A stretch of DNA of 33,622 nucleotides, taken from positions 1 to 33,622 of the forward strand of contig JAISFP010000027.1 of assembly GCA_031263525.1 (NCBI GenBank). The letters run 5' to 3'. Made by a program: the position numbers and the translations under genes. This document shows, in pieces, positions 10,617 through 20,886 of the stretch. Positions within the stretch are counted from its first letter, which is position 1, and every line of letters begins with the position of its first letter. A model generated the notes under the pieces. It made no database searches. It was given only the letters and a program-made list of their open reading frames with translations, and was not told where the DNA came from. Origin of the DNA: Deltaproteobacteria bacterium. Its GTDB lineage: Bacteria > Desulfobacterota > Desulfarculia > Adiutricales > Adiutricaceae.

Positions 10617-12377
10617 TCAGAACTGGTCCACGAACTCCCCTATGACCTTGAAGCCTCCCCTCCAGAAATCCTCGTCAAGGGGCCCCACGCCGGCGGCGGC
10701 TAGTATGTCGGCAGGGGACGCGCCCCCTCCCCTGGAGAGGATCTTCATGAGGCGGTCGGCGAAGGGGGGACCCTCCTGCTCGTAGAGGCGCCAGAGGCTG
10801 AAAACCAGGAGCTCGCCGAAGGTGTAGGCGTAGACGTAGAAAGGTGTGTGGAAGAAGTGCGGGATGGCGGCCCACTCCCAGCGGAACTCGGGGGGGAGCT
10901 CCATGGAGTCCCCGAACTGCTCGGAGAGGTTCCGGAAGTAGGCCTCCGAGAGCTCGTCCGGGGTCGCCCCCTCCTCTATCATCCTGTGGGCCTCGACCTC
11001 GAAGAGGGCGAAGAAGGCCTGCCGGCCGACCGTGGCGTAGGCGTCATCCAGCACGTGGCCAAGGAGCGACGACCGGCGCTTCGGGTCGGTCTCCCTGGAG
11101 AGGAGCCTCTTGGCCAGGAGCATCTCGCCGAAGGTGGACGCGGACTCCGCCATGGGGAGCGCCGCCTGGAACTGGAATATGCCCTCCGGGGCGGCCAGCT
11201 GGGAATGCACCGCGTGCCCCAGCTCGTGGGCCAGGGTGAAGACGTCCTGGAGCCGCCCGTTGTAGCTCATGAGCACCCACGGCGTCTCCCCGGCCAGAAC
11301 CGACGCGCAGAATGCCCCGCTCCTCTTGCCGGGCATGAGCCTGGCGGTGAGGCGGCGGTCCCCGGCCACCTTCATGGCCAGATCGGCCATCCTGGGCGAG
11401 AAGGCCCGGAATGCCCCGTCGACCTCCGAGACGGCCTCGGCGAAGGGGATTGCCTGCCCGGACTCGGGGAGGACGGGCGCGTAGAGGTCGTAGCGGGAGA
11501 GCCTGGGCATCCCCAGGAGAGCGGCCTTCTTGGCGAAGTAGCGGCCGAAGACCCTGGGGGCCTCCTCGCGGGACACCGCGAGCAGGCTCGCGACCGCCTC
11601 GTCGGGCAGATCGTTGCGCCTGTTCCTGACCGACTGGGGCGTCCGGTAACCGCGGAGCAGCACGTTCTCCAGCCTCCAGGATCGTGCCAGGTTCTGATAG
11701 ATCTGACCCAGGACGGGCCCCTCTGCCGACCAGACGCGGTAGAACTCCCGGTACGCCCCCTTCCTGTGGAGGGGGTCGTGGGACCGGAAATGGACCGAGA
11801 ACTCCTCCCGGCCCAGCTCCCTGGGCTCCGGAAGGAAATGGGCGAGGAAGCGGTAGCGGGAGGTGAGCGAGTCGTAGAGGGTGACGAGGGCCTGGGAGCC
11901 AGTCACCTCCTTCAGGTTCACGACCCTCTCCTCGGCCTCGGAGAGCGCGAAGGGCTTCATGTCCCTTATGCGCCCGAGGAAATAGGCGTGGCGGGCCACG
12001 CTGGCTATGTAGGCCGCGGCCCGCTCCTCGGGCAGGTCCTTGAACCAGAGCTCGAAAAACAGGGTCGCGTTCGAGAGGTCGGCCGCGGCCTCCTCCACCA
12101 TCCCCAGGAAGCTCACGACCTTCTGGTCGGACGTGTCCTGGGAGAAGGCGAGATCCGCAAAGCCCGCTATCTTCTCCAGCTGCTCCTGGACGTGCTCGAG
12201 ATCCGCAAGCGCGCTCCGGAACTCGTCAGAAGAGAAGGCGGGATCCCCGAGTCTCTCCCGCCACTTGGGGAAGCTCGACGCGAGCTCCTTCAGCTCGCGC
12301 ATGTCCCGCCCCAGCTCTTGCGAGCCAAACGTGTAGAGCTGGCTCAGGTCCCAGTGCGGCGGAAGGCTGTCTGTCAT
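10617..12377 (-). CDS. pepF: M3 family metallopeptidase, oligoendopeptidase F-like (catalytic motif intact)
   Basis: 586 aa. FTLAHELGHAVHSQL zinc motif with downstream AESASTFGE; C-terminal AAGVGPLDEDFWRGGFKVI. SD-like GGAG upstream of the start. Confidence 0.93.
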   Translation of the reverse strand: MTDSLPPHWDLSQLYTFGSQELGRDMRELKELASSFPKWRERLGDPAFSSDEFRSALADLEHVQEQLEKIAGFADLAFSQDTSDQKVVSFLGMVEEAAADLSNATLFFELWFKDLPEERAAAYIASVARHAYFLGRIRDMKPFALSEAEERVVNLKEVTGSQALVTLYDSLTSRYRFLAHFLPEPRELGREEFSVHFRSHDPLHRKGAYREFYRVWSAEGPVLGQIYQNLARSWRLENVLLRGYRTPQSVRNRRNDLPDEAVASLLAVSREEAPRVFGRYFAKKAALLGMPRLSRYDLYAPVLPESGQAIPFAEAVSEVDGAFRAFSPRMADLAMKVAGDRRLTARLMPGKRSGAFCASVLAGETPWVLMSYNGRLQDVFTLAHELGHAVHSQLAAPEGIFQFQAALPMAESASTFGEMLLAKRLLSRETDPKRRSSLLGHVLDDAYATVGRQAFFALFEVEAHRMIEEGATPDELSEAYFRNLSEQFGDSMELPPEFRWEWAAIPHFFHTPFYVYAYTFGELLVFSLWRLYEQEGPPFADRLMKILSRGGGASPADILAAAGVGPLDEDFWRGGFKVIGEFVDQF

Positions 12378-12414
12378 TGGGTCAAACTCCGTGACTGGTC
12401 CCGCGCGGGGCGCG

Positions 12415-13450
12415 GGCCGGAAGGTGGCGCGGTTGGCCCCGGAAGGGCTGGAAGTCCGGGGCGGGCGGATAGACCGCCGGAGGACGGCGGAAAGGGCGGG
12501 AAGCAGAGCCGGGGAGGCCGGAAAGGGCGAGCAGCCGTCGGCGACCGGGCATGGGCCGAAAGGCAGAACAGGGGAGGCAGGAAAGGGCGAGCAGCCCGTC
12601 GGAGGCCGGGCGAGGGCCGGCAGGCAGACCAGGTGAGGCAGGAAAGGGCGAGAAGCCCGTCGTAGGCCGGGCTAGTGCCGGAAGGCAGACCCGGGGAGGC
12701 CGGAAAGGGCGAGCAGCCCGACGGAGACCGGGCGCGGGCCGGTAGGCAGCCCCGGAGAAGCCGAAACGGGCGAGTTACCCGTCTGAGGCCGGGGGAGGGC
12801 CGGAAGGCGGAGCCTGGGAGGGCGGAACGGGCGAGTAACTCGCCTGAGGCCGGGCGAGGGCCGGAAGGCAGAGCCGGGGAGGCCGGAACGTGCGAGTAGC
12901 CGGCCGGAGGCCGGAGGCCAGGGCTGGTAGGTAGACACGGGGAAGCCGGAACGGGCGAGTAGCCCGTCGAAGGACGTCGGCGAGGGCCGTAAGGCAAGGC
13001 GGAGGAGGCCGGAAGAGACGGAAAAGCTGTCTGATGCCGGCGGCGAAGGCCGGAAAAAGGAGCCGGGGCGGCCGGTACGGAGGAAAAGCCTGTCGGAGGC
13101 CGGCGACGAGGGCCGGAAAGAGGAGCCGGGCGGTCGGGACGGACGAAAAGCCTGTCGGAGGCCGGTGGCGAGGGCCGGAAAAAGGTGCCGGGGCTGCCGG
13201 GACGGACAAAAGGCACGTCGGAGGCCGGTGGCGAGGGCCGGAAAGGGGAGCCGGGGCGGCCGGGACGGGCGAAAAGTCCGTCGGAGGCCGGTGGCGAGGG
13301 CCGGAAAGGGGAGCCGGGGCTGCCGGGACGGACGAAAGGCACGTCGGAGGCCGGTGGCGAGGGCCGGAAAGGGCAGCCGGGGCGGCCGGGACGGGCGAAA
13401 AGCCCGTCGGAGGCCGGTGGCGAGGGCGGGAAAGCAGTACGGCGGATGCC
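12415..13450. repeat. 61-bp / 63-bp two-phase minisatellite array
   Basis: Anchor G(T/C)CGGAGGCCGG-like at 12476, 12537, 12598, 12659, 12720, 12781, 12842, 12903 (steps of 61), then 12966, 13029, 13092, 13154, 13217, 13280, 13343, 13406 (steps of 63, one of 62). Confidence 0.9.
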
Positions 13451-14089
13451 GGAACGGGCCGAAAAGGGAAGAAGAAGTGGGGTACGGAACGAGTGACAAG
13501 CTCTCGGGGGCCGGCGGAACAAGCCGGAAGGCAGGGCGAGGGTTGCCGGAACGGTAGAATGCCCCTTCAGTGGCCTGGCGTTGGCCGGAAAGCAAGGCGG
13601 AAAAGGCCGACAGGGCGGAAAGCCAATCGGGGACTGGGGCACGGACAGGAACAATGATGAATGAAAACGGAGATGAATGCAAGGATCAAAATTTACGCAC
13701 AGTGTCAATATAAAAGTATATGTTTAATAAAAAAAATGCCTCTGATGTCCGCGATTCGCTTGCCTCTCCAACATGTATTCCGCGATGCCTGTCAGTCCGG
13801 AACCGTCTGATAAAAACTGTCTGAAATTTTGTGAAAAGGCTGAACCATTCCTCCGGACCCGACCGTCAAGCATCGTTACAGTTTATCCAGACATATCGGG
13901 AGATAAGGCGTGAAAAAGTCGGAAAAAGGAAGGAGGAGTAAGGAATTACGGCACCATGTCTCACCACACTTTCCAACAGGGATGTGTCATTCTCATGCCT
14001 CCGCCAGTCCGAGGGCGGTGAAATCGACTGTATGAAGCTGCGAACTTGAAATATTACCATTTCACGGAAACATGAACTAATGGGGCGGT

Positions 14090-14135
14090 GAGCTGGCGAG
14101 ACCGGCTGGCTTTGGCACCGGTCGCCCGCCAGCTC
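14090..14135. other. Strong imperfect hairpin (possible bidirectional terminator or structured RNA)
   Basis: GAGCTGGCG (14090-14098) pairs with CGCCAGCTC (14127-14135); inner GACCGG (14100-14105) pairs with CCGGTC (14118-14123). Confidence 0.55.
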
Positions 14136-14234
14136 CTAACCAGCGCATGATGTGTCTTCAGATGAATGAGACACACTTTGTTGTAGCTTGAATCATAGTT
14201 TTAAATTAAAGTCCTGCGCACCTTATTCGTTCAT

Positions 14235-14377
14235 ATTACCCGTTTAATTAAATGCCGGTATTTGGGCATCAGTCGAGAGGTGGAAATGTCGGTCTAACCT
14301 CCAGCCCTGGTATGTTCTCACTATGATTCGTTACTAAAATATGGAAGAAGATTCCGACATTCAATTAAACGGGTAAT
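14235..14377 (-). mobile_element. MITE-like element family 1, copy A (143 bp, inverted relative to B and C)
   Basis: ATTACCCGTTTAATTAAATGCCGGTAT...ATTCCGACATTCAATTAAACGGGTAAT. Its reverse complement aligns along its full length with 19644-19786 and 25227-25370. Confidence 0.9.
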
Positions 14378-14744
14378 ATTTAGGTGAAAGAGAAATAACG
14401 ACCAAAAAGCGATGCCGCCTAGGTCAAACGTGACCGAACTCTGAACCTGTCTCGGCGGAAGGGCGCCGGCCCCTCATGAGCTAACTGAATCTTTTGTTAA
14501 AGGAGCAAGCACACATATTCTGTGAAAGAATCCTCAATGACAGCAAAAGTTCACATGATGCTGCAGAAAGGCAATCCCGACTGATTAAAAATGTCACATT
14601 ACTCCATCGGAAGAATCAGAAATGGATCAGGATGCAAGCAAGCATGCGGGTGGACGGAACAGGCCGGACACGGTCGTTTTCTATCCGGACTTAAGAAAAA
14701 ACCCTCTCGTCGTCCCGACCGAGCCTGGAAGCGCCGCCTAGCTC

Positions 14745-16385
14745 GAATAGTCGTGAAAGATCTCACAGCAAGCAAGAGAAATTCTCAATTGAATTGTAGC
14801 ACCCTCTCCAGAAATTCTTATCAAGAGGTCCGGCCCCGGCTTCCCCAGGATGTCCAGAGGGGGGGCAGTGCCACAGGCGGCGAGGATCTTCAGGAGCCGC
14901 TCAGCGAAGGCCGGGACGCCTGACTCGTAGCTCCCCCAGAGCCCGAAGGAAAGTATGCGTCCGAACATTTCTGAGTAATTGAAGGTTAGACACTGAAAAA
15001 ACCAGTTGTCGGCATTTTATGAAAAATATTTCATGTCGTCGCAAGAAATCACGTCCCCGTACTGCTCAAGGTACCGCTCCTTGAAGACAAGGAGCACATG
15101 CTCGAAGATCTCTCCGCGATCGGCCAGAGCCATAAACGTGATCTCTATGCGGAACAGAAGGACGGGGTACAGGCTGCAGAGCGCATAAATGTCGGTCATG
15201 AAATGAATGAAAAAGGCGTTCCTGTTTTCGGCTCCAATCTTGTCCCTCATGAGCGACCAGGCCAGGCGAGTCTCCCCGAACGATCTCGCCGTGTCGATCA
15301 GCAAATGGGACGCCGTGGACAAGCGATAGTTGAACGGGCCTGACAGCATCATGTTGGCGGAAACATTAGTCCGTTCGCAAGGCAGAAGACATCCGTCAGT
15401 CCCGAGCCAGCATTAGTATTTACCCATGCAGCCTCGCCCGGCACTCCCATGTGGGAAACGAAGGATGTCGACTCATTCACGTCACTCGGCGGCACCGTGG
15501 ACAGCCGGCCCTCGGAACATACCCTGCGCGCCAGTGGCTCCAGGACTGGATAAAATTGGCCAAAAGACTTGAGTACGGCCTCAAGGCTCTTGCGGTAGCT
15601 CATGAGCCGGGGTTTCCAGGGAACATCCAGAAACTTCTGCTGCGAAAGAGTGTCGTTCAAAATAAGTATTGCCTTCCGCAAGAAAACTTCCTGAAGGACC
15701 GAGCCCCTTCCTCCCTCGCCACCCCGAACATGGCGTCAACAACTTCGGAAGGGATATCGCATTTCAGATCCAGCGGATAATGAGTCCTGTTACGGCATTC
15801 CGTCTTGTCTGTGTCTGCCCAGTCGATTACGGCATCTATGAACCTATCTACGCTCTGGCCGTCGAATGGGCGAACCTGCCGTCCTTAGCCTCCCGGACGA
15901 GCTACATCCTGAGCTTCTGGATGTGAGCGGTGTCGGAGGGCACGGTCGGATCAGTCTCGGTAAATTCAGGCCCTATACGACGAAGACAGTCCGTGTGGCC
16001 GGTTGCCGACTTTGCGTACAATTCACTCCTTTTTTCGGAAAGATTCATCCACATGGCCCTGAACTGGGATATGGAGTCAGCAATATCGTCCAGGATAGAG
16101 TCGGCATTCTGAGTGACATCACAGGACAGATAAAAACCCTGGAGTCTGCCTGAGGCAATATTTTAAATCGTTTCGTACCTAAACATGAGAACGAGAATGT
16201 TGTCCAGTTGCTCAACCAGAGACGAAAACTCGCAGAAGAACTATCTGGATCAGAAAATCCCTTGAACATCTCAACAAAATCCTCGAACCTTTCATCCGTG
16301 TCTTCTCCCTACTGCATAAATCTATCATTGACCTGAAGCAGGAGGCTGATCATCTCCCAATGCTGACTGCCGTTGTAAAATCCCA
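14745..16385 (-). pseudogene. Decayed M3 oligopeptidase F-like paralog
   Basis: Fragments in different minus-strand frames collinear with 17230-18849: ILSFGLWGSYE...AERLLKILAACGTAPPLDIL; FMALADRGEIFEHV...EQYGDVIS; LTDVFCLANGLMF. DNA at 15705-15770 and about 16350-16385 matches the corresponding parts of the 17230 gene. Confidence 0.82.
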
Positions 16386-16500
16386 TCTGAACGTACCTCA
16401 TGCACCTGAAAAGGCAACTGCGGGAAAACTTAACCAAGAAAGACAGGAAATGAAAAATGAGTTGCCGGAGAAGAGATGAAGAAGAATGGATAAAGAAGAA

Positions 16501-16610
16501 GGGATGCAGAAGAAGGGATGCAGAAGAAGGGATGCAGAAGAAGGGATGCAGAAGAAGGGATGCAGAAGAAGGGATGCAGAAGAAGGGATGCAGAAGAAGG
16601 GATGCAGATA
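16501..16610. repeat. 14-bp tandem repeat GGGATGCAGAAGAA, 8 units
   Basis: Near-perfect units at 16501, 16515, 16529, 16543, 16557, 16571, 16585, 16599. Confidence 0.95.
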
Positions 16611-17229
16611 ATGAGAAACTGCTGATTATGCAGGAGTATCTCCGTAAAAAGAAAGGAGGCTGAACACTCTCAACAGAGTCACAACGATAATTAAGTCAGT
16701 ATAATTCAGAATTTCATGAAATACAATGCTTTCCTTATGCCATGAAGAAACGGTTTCCTTAATCCGCAAAGAAGATGTTCGACAGGCATACGGTCTGTCA
16801 AAACTGAATGCAGTCAGCCCTGAGCGGACGAAAGCATAAAGGGACCTTCATGCGTGAACGAAGGCGGTCAAGCAGCGAGAAAGGTATGAAAATCAAGAAT
16901 CTTCAGATAACTTTGGAAATGTTCCAAGCATTATGGCCACGCTCAGAACTGTCCAATGAAAATGGAGATACGAGGCAAGAAAGTAGCGTGAACGGTAACT
17001 TTCCCATTTCTCTCAGCTTGTACAGGGGGGCGGAAGCTTTGGGGAGAGGTTCGTGCTGCCCCGTGCGGCAGTCAGAACCACGACACGGAGTTTCCGACAC
17101 ACGAAATGCCGCTACACTTCCACGCTGAAAGCTCCAATGAAAAGACCAGCGGCCTCGACAGCATACCCGAAATTAAAGCAGGGCAGGGCAAGGACAACTG
17201 CAAGGCATGGTCCCGTGAACCCGCAGAAG

Positions 17230-18849
17230 TCATCTCATGTCCCCGAACCTTTCGATGGCCCGGAAGCATCCCCTCCAGAATGACTCGTCCAGGGGGCCCA
17301 CGCCCGCTTCCGCCAGTATGTCCAGGGGAGCAGCGCGACCGCCGGCGGCGAGAATGCAGAGAAACCGATCCGCGAAGCCGGAACCCTCCTTCTCGTAGAT
17401 GTCCCAGAACCCGAAGGCGAGAATCTTTCCGAAAAGATAGTTGTACTCCAGGAATGGAGGCCTGAAGAACAGTTTCTCGACGAAAGTCTCGAAGCTGAAG
17501 GAATCCTGGTACGAAAGGGCGTCACCGAACTGTTCTGCGAACCGGAGCTTAACCTCCTTCATGACCTGTCCGAGAGACTCTCCCCGGTCCCCCAGCGCCC
17601 TGAAGGCATCATCCTGGGCGACGACAGTCGTGACATCGGTGCAGCATTCGAGATAAACCTCATACATGAACTGACAGATCACGGAGTTCCTGCGGGTAGC
17701 ATCGCGCACTTTCCCGAGGAGCGAGCGGTACGCGAGCAGTCCCCCGAAAGCCTGTACCGCATCGTACAGGAGCTGGGGGGGAGTGGAATGAAAGCCACCG
17801 GTGCTACCCACATGCATGAGGTAGGCGGCACGCATGAGCGTCTGAGCCAGCACGATCAGGCTTTTCAGGTCGTCATTCGGCGCAACGTAAACCCAGGGAG
17901 GCTCGCCTTCAGGGGACTGGATGGTACAGGATACGATGGAACTGGACTCCGGCAGGCGAACCATCGAAAGACGCCCCTCGTACACCATCCTGGAAACGTG
18001 TTCCTCAAGGATCGGGGCGAATTCGCCAAAGGATTCCAGGACCAGGGAAAACGCCATCCGGGAAGGCACGCGTACCGGTTTCCCGGGGACAGCGGCAAAT
18101 CTCTCCAGACCCAACAATTTGTACCCAAGAAGACCGGCCTTCCAGAGGAAATGCTTCCTGAAGGCCTTCGGTCCCTCCTCCCTCGCCACGCGAAGCATGG
18201 TGTCCACCACCTCGGAGGGAATCTCAAATAACTGATCGTCATGTTCGTGCGGGCCGGGCCGCTCCCCCGGCTTCCCCAGACGGGTCCAGTCGGCAACTGC
18301 CTCGAGAAACTCGGTCGGCAGGCCCTTCCGGCGCTGACCCCGCCTTTTCGCCTCCTGAGCCTTCTTCAGCTCTGCCGACAGACTTGAGGGAACCAAGCCA
18401 TCGAGTCCCGGTGTGTCGTCGGTAAGGTTGACCATCGCGCGGCGCATGCAGTAAGCGTCCTCCGGCACAGCCTCCAGGAGCGCGTCCGCCCTCTCCTGCG
18501 GAAGAGCCTGCATGCGGCTCATGAACAGTTGCACTGCCTTCCCGAACTCCTGACTCGCGGCCGATGCCTTGCTGAGGAGGATCCAGGGCACGGTGAAGCC
18601 CGGGAGCTCCATGTCGCCAAGTTCCTCCACCGACTCGTACCTGCGCCGGCGACCTTCCAGGACCCTAAGACGCAAAGTAAGATCGCGAAACCACTCCCCG
18701 CCCTTTTCAGGATCATCCAGACCCGCGAGAGACTCGGTAAAGTCGCGGACCATGTCCAGCGACTCACGCACTTCCCGCGCGAAACCTTCCTCGCCCTCGG
18801 GAATAAGGCTGGACAGTTCCCAGTGCGGCTGGCCTCTGTACGTTTTCAT
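17230..18849 (-). CDS. M3 family oligoendopeptidase F-like paralog lacking HExxH (predicted pseudoenzyme)
   Basis: Start MKTYRGQPHWELSSLIPEGEEG preceded by GGAG; matches pepF N-terminus LPPHWDLSQL and C-terminus AEAGVGPLDESFWRGCFRAI. The region aligned to LAHELGHAVHS reads LAQTLMRAAYL. Confidence 0.85.
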   Translation of the reverse strand: MKTYRGQPHWELSSLIPEGEEGFAREVRESLDMVRDFTESLAGLDDPEKGGEWFRDLTLRLRVLEGRRRRYESVEELGDMELPGFTVPWILLSKASAASQEFGKAVQLFMSRMQALPQERADALLEAVPEDAYCMRRAMVNLTDDTPGLDGLVPSSLSAELKKAQEAKRRGQRRKGLPTEFLEAVADWTRLGKPGERPGPHEHDDQLFEIPSEVVDTMLRVAREEGPKAFRKHFLWKAGLLGYKLLGLERFAAVPGKPVRVPSRMAFSLVLESFGEFAPILEEHVSRMVYEGRLSMVRLPESSSIVSCTIQSPEGEPPWVYVAPNDDLKSLIVLAQTLMRAAYLMHVGSTGGFHSTPPQLLYDAVQAFGGLLAYRSLLGKVRDATRRNSVICQFMYEVYLECCTDVTTVVAQDDAFRALGDRGESLGQVMKEVKLRFAEQFGDALSYQDSFSFETFVEKLFFRPPFLEYNYLFGKILAFGFWDIYEKEGSGFADRFLCILAAGGRAAPLDILAEAGVGPLDESFWRGCFRAIERFGDMR

Positions 18850-19643
18850 GGGGGATACTCCATAATCAGGAAAGGGATGGCGGCAGAAGAGGTAAAACGG
18901 GTGTGGCGGCAAAGCTGATGGACAGAAGGGCAGGGCAGGCACCTCGAGAACGGAGGCACGGCAGGCAGCCAGGGGACGGACGACAGGGCAAGCGGACGCT
19001 TCCGGGCACTCCAGCTCACGGACTGCCGGACTGGCGCGGACCGACAGCCCAGCATTCTGCTACATAATGCGCCCGTATCTTAAAAAAAGCAAGCGGTAAG
19101 CCCCCGGGCAGACTTCACCGAGCTTTCCCGCGTTAGTCCGACACCATACCTGATATCCTGGCACACCCCCGGCAGAACCGACCCATGCAACATAACCTGA
19201 CACCTGAACGGGAAGAGCGTCCTCGGCCAGGAAAATTAAAAAAGGCCGGATGGCCCCTGCGGAAACGCCGCCACGCTGCCTTTTCATAATCCATGGTTCT
19301 TCGAGTCGTACATCTGGAGCGTTGCGGCCTGGCGACTCCGCCTGGTCCTCGTCGACTGGTCTCCGAAGACGCCGGCACGCCTGAACCTGGTACGCCTGTC
19401 CTGTTTCTACCGCGTGAATCCATCTCCGGATGTTCTCGTCAGAGGACCGGCACCCTCGTTTCACAAGATCTCAACAGGAAGGGTCCGATGCTCATTCCGT
19501 CACCGCCGACAGAATCCTCATGCACCCTGAATGTGATGTCAAATCACTCGGTCTCGGAGGCTTCTCGATGGTTTCATGAACGATAACATAAAAGAGGAAT
19601 GAAGAAAGATAAAGATTAGACAAGGATTAAATAAAAGGGAAAT

Positions 19644-19786
19644 ATTACCCGTTTAATCAAATGTCGGAATCTTATTCCATATTTTAGCAGCAAAATATAG
19701 CGAGTAGATACCAGGACTGGAAGTTTGCCCGACATTTCCACACATGGACTGACAGCCAAATTCCGACATTTGATTAAACGGGTAAT
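19644..19786 (+). mobile_element. MITE-like element family 1, copy B (143 bp)
   Basis: Perfect 27-bp TIR ATTACCCGTTTAATCAAATGTCGGAAT / ATTCCGACATTTGATTAAACGGGTAAT. Flanked by TA on both sides if ends are set at TTACCC...GGGTAA. Confidence 0.93.
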
Positions 19787-19873
19787 AATGAAAGATTGAA
19801 GAAGGGATGAAGAAGGATTGGATAGGGATTGGAAAGGGATTGGATATGGATTGGATAAGGTTTGAATTAGATT

Positions 19874-19921
19874 GGATAAGGATAAGGATAAGGATAAGGA
19901 TAAGGATAAGGATAAGGATAA
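19874..19921. repeat. Hexanucleotide (GGATAA)8 microsatellite
   Basis: Uninterrupted GGATAA x8, preceded by degenerate GGATTGGATA-type repeats from about 19800. Confidence 0.95.
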
Positions 19922-20886
19922 GATAAAGATAATATAAGGACTAAATAAGAATTAGACAATAATTGGACAAGGATTAAATACGGTCTTGACAAGTATTAGA
20001 AAAGGATTCTAGAAATATAATTAGAACTTGGATAATGATTTGAAAATTATTTGATGTGGAATTGATCTGATTACATAATGATAAATGAAAGATAGTAATT
20101 GAGAAAACTATTTAGGAATGATTTCAAAAATGATTAAAATTCAAATGGAATATCTTGAGGAAGGATTAGGAAAAGATATGCGAAATGACAAAAAATTATT
20201 ATAGAAAAACATCACGAAAGACGAAACAGAGGATACACACATGACATGCGAATTATCTCCCTAACGCAAGCTGAACATCCGACCTACACCTAGTTCTTTC
20301 GAAAATTTTGTGATCCGAAAAATACACCGCGTCCCCGTGCTGAGTAGCAAAGTTCCTTTTCCAATCTGCAATCCAGGCTACACTGTCGCATCTCGTGATC
20401 GTAGCCACGCAATCTTACTCCAGAAACTGAACTGAGCACCTTGACAACTCAGCACAGACACCAAAGTCGATTACGAAACAATCCGGCGTCAGGCTGAAAA
20501 CAGAAACTCCGCAACCTTCGAACACTTTGAGCAGACAGAACTGTTAAAGATTATAGCTAGAAAATTAAACATAAATTAAATTGATTAATTAATGAATTTA
20601 TAAAACTATACTCATATCTCCGATCTAATAAAAGAATTTTGATAAAAACTATTTATCGCTATATAAAATAAATTTTATAAACGTTGATATTATCCACATA
20701 TTAAAATCGGAAAATTAAATTGACATAACGATAATTATTAAAACAATCTCATCTCTTTATGTTCTCCATACTCAACCTCCAAGTTCCCAATATCAGACAT
20801 CGGCAGAAGACGGCAACGCTCGTAACTGAAGGTTCCCCCGGAGGGTGAAGCGACAGATACCCTTCGTCCATCAATCACGGACAGGT

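Noticed and set aside
10848-12665. 605-aa plus-strand ORF
   Set aside because: Antisense shadow of pepF running into the repeat array; no domain motifs.
12415-13450. Possible CRISPR array
   Set aside because: Units are contiguous tandem copies with no unique spacers and no cas genes nearby; the 29-, 31- and 43-bp arrays were rejected for the same reason.
12374-13708. 444-aa minus ORF and overlapping plus ORFs across the repeat array
   Set aside because: The 61-bp period shifts frame every unit and the same motif cycles through frames; several frames on both strands are open because the DNA is GC-rich and stop-poor. Treated as non-coding.
16457-16663. 68-aa Lys/Arg/Glu-rich ORF
   Set aside because: Produced by the 14-bp repeat passing through all frames; no independent coding evidence.
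17230-18942. ORF-track start at 18942 for the M3 paralog
   Set aside because: The extra N-terminal 31 aa (MPALPFCPSALPPHPFYLFCRHPFPDYGVSP) have no counterpart in pepF; ATG at 18849 has an SD-like GGAG and aligns with the pepF N-terminus.
19060-19586. Small overlapping ORFs between the M3 paralog and MITE copy B
   Set aside because: Short, on both strands, with no motif or convincing start context.
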